NCBI GenBank assembly: GCA_004296865.1
Contig: SCVQ01000469.1
Location: 1-14,676 of the forward strand
Direction of reading: 5' to 3'
Source: Nitrospirota bacterium
GTDB taxonomy: Bacteria; Nitrospirota; Nitrospiria; Nitrospirales; Nitrospiraceae
Length of the DNA: 14,676 bases
A program made the position numbers and the translations under genes. A model generated the notes under the pieces. That model saw nothing but the letters and a program-made list of their open reading frames with translations. It searched no databases and was not told the origin of the DNA. This document shows positions 7,378 to 14,497 of the stretch, in pieces (positions within the stretch are counted from its first letter, which is position 1; every line of letters begins with the position of its first letter).

Positions 7378-8319
7378 TCGCTTGCCCTGGTTGTTCTTGT
7401 CGGCTGCACGGAACGCTCGTCTCAAGGCGAGGCGGAGCGGTCTGAGCGGGCCGCCTCGGCACCCCCATTGGCCGGCCCGGCCGGTGGACAGCCCAATCGT
7501 GCCCCCTCCGTGCGATCCGCTCGTATCGCACCCAATCCGGTGCTTCTCAACGGCTCGATCCTAGTTCAGGTGGATGGGGAGGATATGGACGGGGACCCGC
7601 TGACATTTCGTTATCACTGGTTGGTCAACGGCGATCGGATTGAGGGGCAGACCCAGTCCACACTGAATCCGCGCTTGGCGAAACGTGGCGACCTCCTTGC
7701 CGTGGACGTGGTCCCGTTTGACGGAAAGGTTGAGGGGGTACCGTATCGCACCGATCCGGTGGTGGTCGGCAATACCCCGCCCGAAGTGGTCCGCGTCGTG
7801 CTCGCGCCGAGCCAGGTGCGGGCGGGAGACCGTCTGCGCGCGCAAGTGGAGGGGGCTGATGCGGATCAGGATCCCATCCGCTACAAGTTTCGGTGGTGGC
7901 GCAACAACCAGCTCGTCTCGGAAGGAGAGGCCGGCGAACTGGAGACGGTCGGGTGGGTGCGGGACGACCTGATCGTGGTGGAAGTGACGCCTTTCGATGC
8001 CGCCGGCGCGGGACAGGCGAGGTTCTCCGAGCCGATTGCGATTGCCAACAGCCCTCCGACGATCACGTCCGTCCCTCCCACGGCGATCGACGCGGGGCGG
8101 TATCAATACGCCGTCAAGGCCACCGATCCGGAAGGCGATCCGCTGACCTATGGGCTCGACGGCGCGCCACCCGGCATGACGATCGATACAAATACCGGCC
8201 GCATCGAATGGCGGATTATGGCCGGCAGGAGGGAGACTCACCGGGTCCGCGTCTCCGTACACGATAACCGCGAGGGATATGCCTTTCAGGAATTTGCTCT
8301 GACTCCCGAGAAGAATTGA
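7336..8319 (+). CDS. Ig-like / cadherin-like repeat lipoprotein
   Basis: This is a predicted lipoprotein of 327 aa. The signal sequence (MRKAILLPLASCLWSLALVV) ends in a lipobox L21-V-G-C24, so the mature protein should start at an acylated Cys24. A low-complexity linker (Ser/Glu/Ala/Pro/Gly, about 25-53) precedes three related beta-sandwich modules at about 54-143, 146-236 and 238-325. Each carries an acidic turn: D83-M-D-G-D-P-L, A176-D-Q-D-P-I and D264-P-E-G-D-P-L. The third module resembles putative-Ig (He_PIG/cadherin-like) domains, with LDGAPPGMTIDTNTGRIEW. Such domains bind other proteins or carbohydrates and often calcium. GAGG at 7324-7327 is a plausible ribosome binding site. It starts 34 nt after pilY1 and is probably in the same operon, so it may be an outer-membrane partner of the pilus; that role is inferred. 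Confidence 0.8.
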   Translation: MRKAILLPLASCLWSLALVVLVGCTERSSQGEAERSERAASAPPLAGPAGGQPNRAPSVRSARIAPNPVLLNGSILVQVDGEDMDGDPLTFRYHWLVNGDRIEGQTQSTLNPRLAKRGDLLAVDVVPFDGKVEGVPYRTDPVVVGNTPPEVVRVVLAPSQVRAGDRLRAQVEGADADQDPIRYKFRWWRNNQLVSEGEAGELETVGWVRDDLIVVEVTPFDAAGAGQARFSEPIAIANSPPTITSVPPTAIDAGRYQYAVKATDPEGDPLTYGLDGAPPGMTIDTNTGRIEWRIMAGRRETHRVRVSVHDNREGYAFQEFALTPEKN

Positions 8320-8406
8320 CGATCGATAGATTGACGATTGAGGGATTGGCGGATTGGGGAAATCATGGCAATCGTCAATGCCGTGTAATTCTCAATGATT
8401 CAATTC
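8313..8406. repeat. Imperfect inverted repeat after the lipoprotein gene (ATTGACG version)
   Basis: Units of 7-8 nt related to ATTGACG occupy 8313-8358. A perfect 11-bp complementary pair is ATTGACGATTG (8330-8340) with CAATCGTCAAT (8369-8379), and an outer pair is GAATTGA (8313-8319) with TCAATTC (8400-8406). The left arm overlaps the lipoprotein stop codon. There is no terminal T-run, so it is not a classic terminator, but it could protect the 3' end of the pilus operon transcript. Confidence 0.75.
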
Positions 8407-8413
8407 CTCCTAC

Positions 8414-8443
8414 TTGCTGGCATCTTCGGCGGTCTGGTAGAAT
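8414..8443 (+). promoter_or_regulatory. Candidate sigma70-type promoter for the phoH operon
   Basis: TAGAAT (8438-8443) matches the TATAAT -10 consensus at 5 of 6 positions. TTGCTG (8414-8419) matches the -35 consensus at 3 of 6, with an 18-nt spacer. It lies between two inverted repeats in the only non-coding gap long enough for a promoter, so transcription would begin near 8450 and include the second inverted repeat as leader. Predicted by eye only. Confidence 0.4.
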
Positions 8444-8451
8444 GCCCCCGT

Positions 8452-8550
8452 AAAGAATTGACGATTATCTGCGATTGTCGGATTGTCGATTCGAAGATGT
8501 GTGGATACGCAATTCGTCAATCGTTCAATCGTCAAGGAATCAATTTTTTT
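8452..8550. repeat. Inverted repeat ending in T7 in the phoH leader
   Basis: The left arm, from about 8452 to 8496, contains GATTGTCG twice in tandem (8473-8480, 8481-8488). The right arm, about 8507-8549, contains CGTCAATCGTTCAATCGTC. At the base, 8452-8461 can pair with 8540-8549 over 10 positions including one G-U. Internal GATTG units pair with CAATC units. A run of seven T (8544-8550) follows or overlaps the base of the stem, then GGAGGG (8552-8557). This looks like a leader hairpin or attenuator before phoH. Confidence 0.6.
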
Positions 8551-8573
8551 CGGAGGGTCCTCGTAGACCAGGC

Positions 8574-9641
8574 GTGCGCAAGATCAAGTTTCGAGAAGGA
8601 ACCAACACCGCGAGCCTGTTCGGCTCTCGCGACCTGCACCTCAAGATGATCGAGGATGAGCTTGGGGTGCGGATCGGGGCAAGGGGAGACGAACTGGGAC
8701 TGGCCGGCGCCCCGGATGCCGTTCGAAAGGCGGAACGGGTCTTGACCGAGCTGGCCTCCTTGACCGCCGAGGGGTACGAGCTCAGGGCCGACGACGTGGC
8801 GGTGGCGCTCAAGGCGGCGCGAGGCTCGACGGACGTCCCGCTGAAAGAACTCCTCCTCGGCACCGTTCCCATCGCAACCAAAAAGCGTTTTGTCATGCCC
8901 AAGTCGGCCGCCCAGAAGGCCTACCTGGAGGCGATTCAGAAATTCGACATCGTCATCGGGATCGGCCCGGCCGGGACGGGAAAGACCTACCTGGCCATGG
9001 CCATGGCGGTGGCCGCGCTGACCAAGAAGGAGGTCAGCCGCATCATCCTCGCCCGTCCGGCCGTCGAAGCCGGAGAAAAACTCGGGTTTCTGCCCGGGGA
9101 CATGTACGACAAGATCAATCCCTACCTCCGGCCCCTCTATGACGCGCTCTACGACATGATGGAGATGGAGCGGGCGAACCGCTTGGTGGAGCGCGGCGAG
9201 ATCGAGATCGCGCCCCTGGCCTTCATGCGCGGCCGCACGCTCAACGATTCGTTCGTGATCCTGGACGAAGCGCAGAACGCGACCACCGAGCAGATGAAGA
9301 TGTTTCTGACCCGGCTGGGCTTCAATTCCAAGGCGGTGATCACCGGCGACATTACGCAAGTGGACCTGCCGTCCGACCGACGCTCGGGTCTCATCGAAGT
9401 GCGCGACATTTTGCAGGAGATTCCCGGCATCGAGTTCGTGTACTTCAACGAACAGGATGTCGTGCGCCACCGGTTGGTCCAGGAGATCATCAAGGCCTAT
9501 GACCGGCATGATCCGGTCCGGTCCGGTCCGGCTTCGGCCCGCGCGCAGGCGCCTCGTCCCGGGGGGCGAGGCGTGAAGCGGTGGCCCAGGCCTCGCCCCG
9601 TCGATCCCCACGGGGAAGGCGATGCGGGACAGCCGCACTGA
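8574..9641 (+). CDS. phoH: PhoH-like P-loop ATPase (YbeZ family)
   Basis: This is a PhoH/YbeZ-type nucleotide-binding protein, 355 aa from the GTG at 8574, linked in other bacteria to YbeY and ribosome/RNA quality control. The N-terminal ~80 residues (LFGSRDLHLKMIEDELGVRI...) look like the KH-like region of the family. The ATPase domain has Walker A G131-PAGTGKT138, Walker B with ILDEAQN (D231, E232), the conserved RGRTLNDSFV before it, and the sensor-like VITGDITQVDLP. An upstream TTG (8475) would add 33 residues of translated repeat and is rejected. GTG 8574 fits the usual RKIKFREG start. The GGAGGG at 8552-8557 is 16 nt away, longer than usual, and a 4-bp GGTC/GACC hairpin (8556-8569) lies between. 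The last ~40 residues are an Arg/Pro/Gly-rich tail. The stop overlaps the ybeY ATG by one base. Confidence 0.92.
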   Translation: MRKIKFREGTNTASLFGSRDLHLKMIEDELGVRIGARGDELGLAGAPDAVRKAERVLTELASLTAEGYELRADDVAVALKAARGSTDVPLKELLLGTVPIATKKRFVMPKSAAQKAYLEAIQKFDIVIGIGPAGTGKTYLAMAMAVAALTKKEVSRIILARPAVEAGEKLGFLPGDMYDKINPYLRPLYDALYDMMEMERANRLVERGEIEIAPLAFMRGRTLNDSFVILDEAQNATTEQMKMFLTRLGFNSKAVITGDITQVDLPSDRRSGLIEVRDILQEIPGIEFVYFNEQDVVRHRLVQEIIKAYDRHDPVRSGPASARAQAPRPGGRGVKRWPRPRPVDPHGEGDAGQPH

Positions 9642-10099
9642 TGCCGGTGCTGGTGCGGTGCCGGCTCAGCCTGGTGCGTCTCTTTCGGGCGCGGATCGAA
9701 ACGCTGGCGCAGGCCGTCGTTGCCGCTGCCGGTGACCCGGACGCCGAACTCAGCCTCCTGCTGGTCGGGGATCGCCGGATGCGGCGCTTGAACTGCGAGT
9801 ACCGCCGCAAGGACAAGACCACCGATGTCTTGGCCTTTCCGATGCGGGAAGCCGACGGACCCGCCTCCTCCCTCCTGGGCGATGTCGTGATCGCACTCCC
9901 ACAGGCTGCCCGTCAAGCCAAGGCCGGCGGCCATTCTCTGGACCATGAACTGGCCGTCCTCTTGGTCCACGGCATCCTGCATCTGTTCGGGTATGACCAC
10001 GAGCGGGGGGAGCGTGAGGCCATGCGGATGCGACGGAAAGAACGGGCCATTTTGCGAAGGCTGGAGCCGTTGCCGAAGCTAGTAAGACGTGAGGGGTGA
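9641..10099 (+). CDS. ybeY: Endoribonuclease YbeY (rRNA maturation factor)
   Basis: YbeY is a zinc-dependent endoribonuclease needed for 16S rRNA 3'-end maturation and 70S quality control. The 152-aa protein carries the signature H110-GILH114-LFGYDH120, whose three histidines bind the metal. It also has the conserved Y54-RRKDKTTDVLAFP segment, with Arg in the expected position, and GDVVIALP. The ATG at 9641 overlaps the phoH TGA as TGATG, indicating translational coupling; the only SD-like sequence (GGGA, 9626-9629) is weak and 11 nt away. The length is typical. The often-seen HD-domain membrane protein gene between phoH and ybeY is absent here. The last codons (RREG) are part of the left arm of the heptad array that leads into ftsY. 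Confidence 0.95.
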   Translation: MPVLVRCRLSLVRLFRARIETLAQAVVAAAGDPDAELSLLLVGDRRMRRLNCEYRRKDKTTDVLAFPMREADGPASSLLGDVVIALPQAARQAKAGGHSLDHELAVLLVHGILHLFGYDHERGEREAMRMRRKERAILRRLEPLPKLVRREG

Positions 10100-10165
10100 T
10101 GCGGCATGAGTAAACAACGCTTTCACTCATCAGGGATCATGCATCACTTATCACGCATCACGAAC
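10088..10165. repeat. Heptad inverted array, ybeY/ftsY junction
   Basis: The left-arm units are CGTGAGG (10088-10094), GGTGATG (10095-10101) and CGGCATG (10102-10108). The right arm has six uninterrupted 7-nt units: CACTCAT (10124-10130), CAGGGAT, CATGCAT, CACTTAT, CACGCAT and CACGAAC (ending 10165). The left arm overlaps the last four ybeY codons and stop. The right arm ends 2 nt before the ftsY ATG. Confidence 0.85.
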
Positions 10166-10167
10166 CG

Positions 10168-11100
10168 ATGAGCTGGTTACAACGACTCAGTCAGGGCTTG
10201 GCGAAGACCCGCGATGCGGTCCGGGGGTCGCTGGACCGTCTGATCGGCCGCGGGCCGGACCCGGCGGCGCTGGACGAGCTGGAAGCGGCGCTGATCACAG
10301 CCGATCTCGGGGTCCATACGGTGCAGCGCCTCATGGAGCGCGTGCAGACCGAGTTGCGCCGGCGCGACTTCGACGCATCGGATCCGAGCCGGCGCCTCCT
10401 GCTGGCCTTGAAGGACACGATCCAGGCCCAGCTTCGCGGGTGCGAAGGGCCGCCGGTCGAGCGCCTGATCGAACAAGGGTCGAAGCCCTACGTGATCCTG
10501 GCGGTCGGGGTGAACGGTGTGGGGAAAACCACGACGGTGGCCAAGCTGGCGCAGCGATTGCGGCAGGGCGGAAAGGCGCCGTTGCTGGTGGCCGCGGACA
10601 CGTTCCGCGCCGCCGCGATTGAGCAACTGGAAGCCTGGGGCAAGCGGGTGGGGGTGGACGTCGTCCGACATCATCAAGGGGCGGATCCCTCGGCCGTGGT
10701 GTTCGACGGGCTGTCTGCGGCCAAGGCCCGCGCCGCCGACGTGGTGCTGATCGATACGGCCGGCCGCCTCCACACCAAGGCCAATTTGATGGACGAACTA
10801 AAAAAAATGAAACGGGTCTTGGCCCGCGAGTTGCCCGGCGCGCCGCACGAGGTGCTGCTGGTGGTGGACGCGACGGTGGGGCAGAACGCCCTGTCCCAGG
10901 CCAGACTGTTCAACGACGCGGTCGGGGTGACCGGGATTGTCTTGACGAAGCTGGACGGGACCGCCCGCGGGGGCATCGTGGTGGCCATTGCCGAGGAGTT
11001 GAAGATTCCGGTCCGGTTGATCGGCGTGGGGGAGGCGGTGGAGGATCTGCAGGATTTTCACGCCCGGGAATTCGTCGACGCCTTGTTCGAGCCGGCGTAG
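10168..11100 (+). CDS. ftsY: Signal recognition particle receptor FtsY
   Basis: FtsY is the membrane-associated SRP receptor GTPase that delivers ribosome-nascent chains to the Sec translocon. The 310-aa protein has an N domain (about 1-95) and a G domain with G1 GVNGVGKTT (114-122), the FtsY/Ffh insertion motif DTFRAAAIEQLE, G3 DTAGRLHTKANLMDEL, G4 TKLDGTARGG and the closing GVGEAVEDLQDFHAREFVDALF. It lacks the long acidic A domain of the E. coli protein (497 aa). The N-terminal helix MSWLQRLSQGLAKTRDAV is the usual membrane-targeting helix of short FtsY proteins and supports the ATG at 10168. No Shine-Dalgarno sequence is visible, because the upstream 40 nt are the repeat right arm. Confidence 0.97.
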   Translation: MSWLQRLSQGLAKTRDAVRGSLDRLIGRGPDPAALDELEAALITADLGVHTVQRLMERVQTELRRRDFDASDPSRRLLLALKDTIQAQLRGCEGPPVERLIEQGSKPYVILAVGVNGVGKTTTVAKLAQRLRQGGKAPLLVAADTFRAAAIEQLEAWGKRVGVDVVRHHQGADPSAVVFDGLSAAKARAADVVLIDTAGRLHTKANLMDELKKMKRVLARELPGAPHEVLLVVDATVGQNALSQARLFNDAVGVTGIVLTKLDGTARGGIVVAIAEELKIPVRLIGVGEAVEDLQDFHAREFVDALFEPA

Positions 11101-11110
11101 AGGCTGCCAA

Positions 11111-13381
11111 GTGTTTTGCCTCCCCGCCGCCGCCAGGATTCAGCACAGGTGGACCGTGCCGTTTGTCGGAATCGTTCGGGCCTGTGTTCTTGCGGGGGGA
11201 CTGTCGGGTCTTTTCTGTGTCCCCGGCGAGGCGGTTGCCGGCTCATCGCTCTCTCTGCCCGATCACCGGACGGTTGAGATTCTGTCCCACGATCTCAGCC
11301 TGGCACTCTTCCCCGATCGCCATGAACTCAAAGCGACCGATCGCCTCACACTCAAGGTGCTGACGCCTCAGCTCGATCAGGTGTCCGTTCTGCTCAATGC
11401 CGGGCTGCGCGTGACTTCTGTGCGTCGGCAGAGCGGGTCTCAATCGCATCCCCTCTCATTTGTGACGGAGCCGGGGCAGGGCCGCGATGCCGGTGGCCAA
11501 GAGGCGGTGCGATGTGTCACGGTCCATGTGAACGGGGAGGCGTTGCCCGGACAAATTCTGACCCTGGAGTGGGACTATGAAGGAACGATCAACGATCCGC
11601 CGCGCGAGTCCCGCCACCTGCGGTTCGTGACGCCGAGCGAAACGGCGGGGCACATTGGAAACGAGGGGATCTACCTGAGCGGGGAAACCCGGTGGTATCC
11701 AGACCAAGCCGGATCGCTGGCGACCTTTCGAGTGGCGGTCACGACCCCTGAAGGCTGGCAGGCGGTGACGCACGGCAGGGAGGTTCGAAGGACCGGCCGG
11801 CCCTCAACCTTGACGGCAGCCTCGACGACGGAATGGGACGTGTCCGCCAAAACAGAGGCCCTCACGGTGGTGGCGAACCGCTTCACGGTCAACCGGCGGG
11901 ACTGGCGTGATGCCACAGGAAATCGGATCGAAGTTGCGACCTACCTGTTTCCGGAGGACGCAACACTGGCCGAGGAATATCTGGACGCCTCGGTCCGGTA
12001 TCTGGATGCCTATACGAAACTCTTGGGACCGTATCCCTTTCCGAAGTTCGCCGTGGTGGAAAATTTTTTTGCCAGCGGGCTCGGCATGCCCTCCTTCACC
12101 TTGCTCGGGAGCGGAGTCGTAAAGCGCCATTACACCCAGCCCTATGCCCTGGGGCACGAGATCGTCCATTCGTGGTTCGGGAATTGGGTGTTCAATGACG
12201 TGCAAGCGGGGAATTGGGTGGAAGGACTGACGACCTACCTCGCCAACTATTATTATGACGAGCATGTGGGACGCTCCGAGCAAGCTCGCGACCAGCGGCG
12301 CATGATGGTGCTGGGTTATGCCGTGTACGTGAGATCGGAGGACGACTATCCGGTCGGGCAATTTCAGCAGAAGGTCGATCAGAAGGACAACGCCATTGGC
12401 TATCAAAAAGCGGCCATGGTCTTTCATATGCTCCGGCGCGAGGTCGGGGAAGAGGCCTTTTGGGGCGGGCTCCGGAAGCTGGTCGCCGACTACGGCGGCA
12501 GGTATGGGACCTGGCGGGACGTCGAGCGGGTCTTTTCTGACGCGACGGGACGCGACCTTCGGTGGTTCTTTGAACAATGGGTGGAACGAGCCGGGGCTCC
12601 CAGTCTGAAGATTGTGGAGGCCGTGACGCAGGGTTCGGCCTCTTTGGCCGGTGACTACACCGTCACGGTGCGCATGACGCAAGAGGGGGGACCGTATCGG
12701 CTTCGCCTTCCTGTCTCGGTGAAGATGGCGGGAGGGCAGACGCAGGTCGCTCTCGTGCCGATGGAGTCGGTTGAGCAGACGGCCACCGTTGTTGTGCCGG
12801 CCAAGCCGATCAGCGTCACGATCGATCCGGCGTTCGACTCGTTTCGACGGCTCTCCCGCGATGAAGTCCCTCCCATGCTAAACCTCTTCATCACGGACCG
12901 GCAACGGTCCCTGGTCTTACCCAGTGATGGGACGGAGGCGGAACGTGCCCCCTACGTGGAACTGGCCGGCCAGATCGCCTCGCGTGAGCCGGATATCGTG
13001 AAGAGCTCCGACCAGGATGCGGTCTTGCCGGGTGGCTCTGTGTTAGTCTTGGGCGGCCCGGGCAAGAATCGCGCGGCCGGCTGGGTGGCCCAAGCCTGCG
13101 GCAAGGGGGTCCGTCTCGAACCGAATCGATTCACCGTGGGGGACACAACTTATGAAGGAACCGGCGCGGCCTTGCTGGTCTCCTGTCGCCGGCCGGATCG
13201 GTCCGGTGAGGTGGCGACGATGTTCTACGGCCTGACGCCTCAGGCGGTGGGCAAGGTGGCGCGCCTGCTGTTCTTCTACGGATGGCAAAGTTATCTGGTG
13301 TTTAACGAGGGGGCCGTGGTGGCGCGGGGTGATTTTGCGCCGTCACGGGATGAGGGGGAGGTAGTGGTTGATGCGCCGTAA
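11111..13381 (+). CDS. Secreted M1-family (gluzincin) metallopeptidase
   Basis: This is a predicted exported zinc aminopeptidase-like protein of 756 aa. The GTG at 11111 has AGAGG (11099-11103) 7 nt upstream, overlapping the ftsY stop; a GTG at 11156 is an alternative. The signal peptide probably ends AVA43|GSS. A beta-rich N-terminal domain (about 50-280) resembles the M1 bowl domain. The catalytic domain has H349-E-I-V-H353 with the third ligand E371 in NWVEGLTTYL, and a candidate catalytic Tyr431 in GYQKAAMVFHML. The usual exopeptidase motif GAMEN is replaced by NFFASGLGMPSFT. The spacing HExxH to Glu is 17 residues instead of the canonical 18. A C-terminal domain (about 590-756) has an alternating beta/alpha layout ending in YGWQSYLVFNEGAVVARG. 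Activity as an aminopeptidase is not assured. The gene overlaps the next one by 11 nt. Confidence 0.88.
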   Translation: MFCLPAAARIQHRWTVPFVGIVRACVLAGGLSGLFCVPGEAVAGSSLSLPDHRTVEILSHDLSLALFPDRHELKATDRLTLKVLTPQLDQVSVLLNAGLRVTSVRRQSGSQSHPLSFVTEPGQGRDAGGQEAVRCVTVHVNGEALPGQILTLEWDYEGTINDPPRESRHLRFVTPSETAGHIGNEGIYLSGETRWYPDQAGSLATFRVAVTTPEGWQAVTHGREVRRTGRPSTLTAASTTEWDVSAKTEALTVVANRFTVNRRDWRDATGNRIEVATYLFPEDATLAEEYLDASVRYLDAYTKLLGPYPFPKFAVVENFFASGLGMPSFTLLGSGVVKRHYTQPYALGHEIVHSWFGNWVFNDVQAGNWVEGLTTYLANYYYDEHVGRSEQARDQRRMMVLGYAVYVRSEDDYPVGQFQQKVDQKDNAIGYQKAAMVFHMLRREVGEEAFWGGLRKLVADYGGRYGTWRDVERVFSDATGRDLRWFFEQWVERAGAPSLKIVEAVTQGSASLAGDYTVTVRMTQEGGPYRLRLPVSVKMAGGQTQVALVPMESVEQTATVVVPAKPISVTIDPAFDSFRRLSRDEVPPMLNLFITDRQRSLVLPSDGTEAERAPYVELAGQIASREPDIVKSSDQDAVLPGGSVLVLGGPGKNRAAGWVAQACGKGVRLEPNRFTVGDTTYEGTGAALLVSCRRPDRSGEVATMFYGLTPQAVGKVARLLFFYGWQSYLVFNEGAVVARGDFAPSRDEGEVVVDAP
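13353..13361 (+). promoter_or_regulatory. Ribosome binding site of the TolB-like gene
   Basis: AGGGGGAGG lies inside the end of the peptidase gene, 9 nt before the ATG at 13371. It supports ATG 13371 over the adjacent TTG at 13368 and indicates coupled translation with the upstream gene. Confidence 0.65.
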
Positions 13382-14495
13382 ATTTGCAGTTGTCGTGGTT
13401 CTTCTGACCCTGTTTTTTATCCCGGCCGAGTCCACGTTCGTCCGGTCGGTGAAGGCGGAACAAGCCGAACGTCACTTGGCGAATATCCGCCAACTTACGT
13501 TTGGGAACAAGAACGCCGAGGCGTATTTCTCGTTTTCCGGTCGGAAGCTGATTTTCCAGTCCACAAACGATTGGAGGGACCGAGCTCAGGCCACGAGCAA
13601 GACCGACGGCGGCAAGGGCCTGGGGTGCTACCAGATGTATGTGATGGATCTGGAGAGCGGGGCGGTCAGGCTTGCGAGTACGGGGGTCGGCGCCACGACC
13701 TGCGGCTATTTTCTCCCCGGCGATCGGCGCGTGCTCTATTCCTCCACACACCTCGTCAGCCCCAGTTGCCCGCCGAAGCCCAAGACGGAAGGGAAGTACC
13801 GCTGGGCGCTGGACGACTACGAAATCTTCTCGGTCCGGCTGGACGGGCAGCAGGTCCAACGGTTGACCGTGATGCCGGGCTATGACGCTGAAGCCACGGT
13901 CTCACCGGACGGCAGGACGATCGTCTTTACCTCGGTCCGAGACGGTGACCTGGACATCTACACCATGGACCTCGACGGGGCCCATGTCCGGCGTCTCACG
14001 AAGGAAGTGGGTTACGATGGCGGCGCCTTCTTCTCGCCGGACAGCCAGCGGATCGTCTACCGGGCCTCTCATCCCAGCGATCAGGCCGAGCTGGAGAAGT
14101 ATCAAGCCCTGCTGGCACAACGTTTGGTGGAGCCCGGCCAACTGGGCATCTTCGTCATGAATGCCGACGGCACCGGCCAGCGTCAGGTGACCGCCAACGG
14201 GGCGTCCAACTTCGCGCCCTTCTTTCATCCCGACGGCAGGCGCATTATCTTTGCCTCCGATCAGCACGAGCGTCAGCCGGACCGGTCATCAGAACAGCCG
14301 GCCGATCGTCCACACTCGTTTCATCTCTACCTGATCGGCGACGACGGGACCGGTCTGGAGCAGGTGACGTTTGCGGGAGGGTTCAACAGTTTTCCGATGT
14401 TCTCTCCGGATGGGAAGCAAGTCGTCTGGGTGTCCGACCGCAACACGACCTCGCGCGGAGAGTTCAATGTGTTTCTCGCGGATTGGATTCCGTGA
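13371..14495 (+). CDS. Exported TolB/PD40-type beta-propeller protein
   Basis: This 374-aa protein has a signal peptide (MRRKFAVVVVLLTLFFIPAE, probable cleavage VKA29|EQ) and a beta-propeller of TolB-like PD40 repeats. The repeats are visible as S56-GRKLIF, S178-PDGRTIVF, S222-PDSQRIVY, H286-PDGRRIIF and S345-PDGKQVVW. They are linked by DLDGAHVRRLT, ADGTGQRQVT and DGTGLEQVT connectors, which is the D-x-G-x-x-x-R-x-L/V-T pattern of this family. It lacks the N-terminal TolB domain and is not adjacent to tolA or pal, so it is not canonical TolB. Such proteins act in the periplasm as binding scaffolds, or as the propeller part of peptidase systems. The 11-nt overlap with the M1-type peptidase gene suggests a shared pathway; that is inference. 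A heptad array follows directly after its stop. Confidence 0.85.
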   Translation: MRRKFAVVVVLLTLFFIPAESTFVRSVKAEQAERHLANIRQLTFGNKNAEAYFSFSGRKLIFQSTNDWRDRAQATSKTDGGKGLGCYQMYVMDLESGAVRLASTGVGATTCGYFLPGDRRVLYSSTHLVSPSCPPKPKTEGKYRWALDDYEIFSVRLDGQQVQRLTVMPGYDAEATVSPDGRTIVFTSVRDGDLDIYTMDLDGAHVRRLTKEVGYDGGAFFSPDSQRIVYRASHPSDQAELEKYQALLAQRLVEPGQLGIFVMNADGTGQRQVTANGASNFAPFFHPDGRRIIFASDQHERQPDRSSEQPADRPHSFHLYLIGDDGTGLEQVTFAGGFNSFPMFSPDGKQVVWVSDRNTTSRGEFNVFLADWIP

Positions 14496-14497
14496 AG

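Noticed and set aside
8475..8573. N-terminal extension of PhoH from a TTG at 8475 or a GTG at 8499
   Set aside because: The extra residues are translated repeat DNA; the family's conserved start region begins at RKIKFREG, which fits GTG 8574.
10124..10165. CRISPR array or phage attachment site at the repeat runs
   Set aside because: The units are 7 nt with no spacers, degenerate, and recur at many junctions; no cas or integrase genes are present.
10800..10807. A8 run in ftsY as a programmed frameshift or slippage site
   Set aside because: It encodes the ordinary ELKKM segment of FtsY, and the frame continues intact through all later motifs; no alternative product is apparent.
13371..14495. 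Canonical TolB of the Tol-Pal system
   Set aside because: There is no N-terminal TolB domain and no tolQ/R/A or pal neighbours; only the PD40-type propeller is shared.
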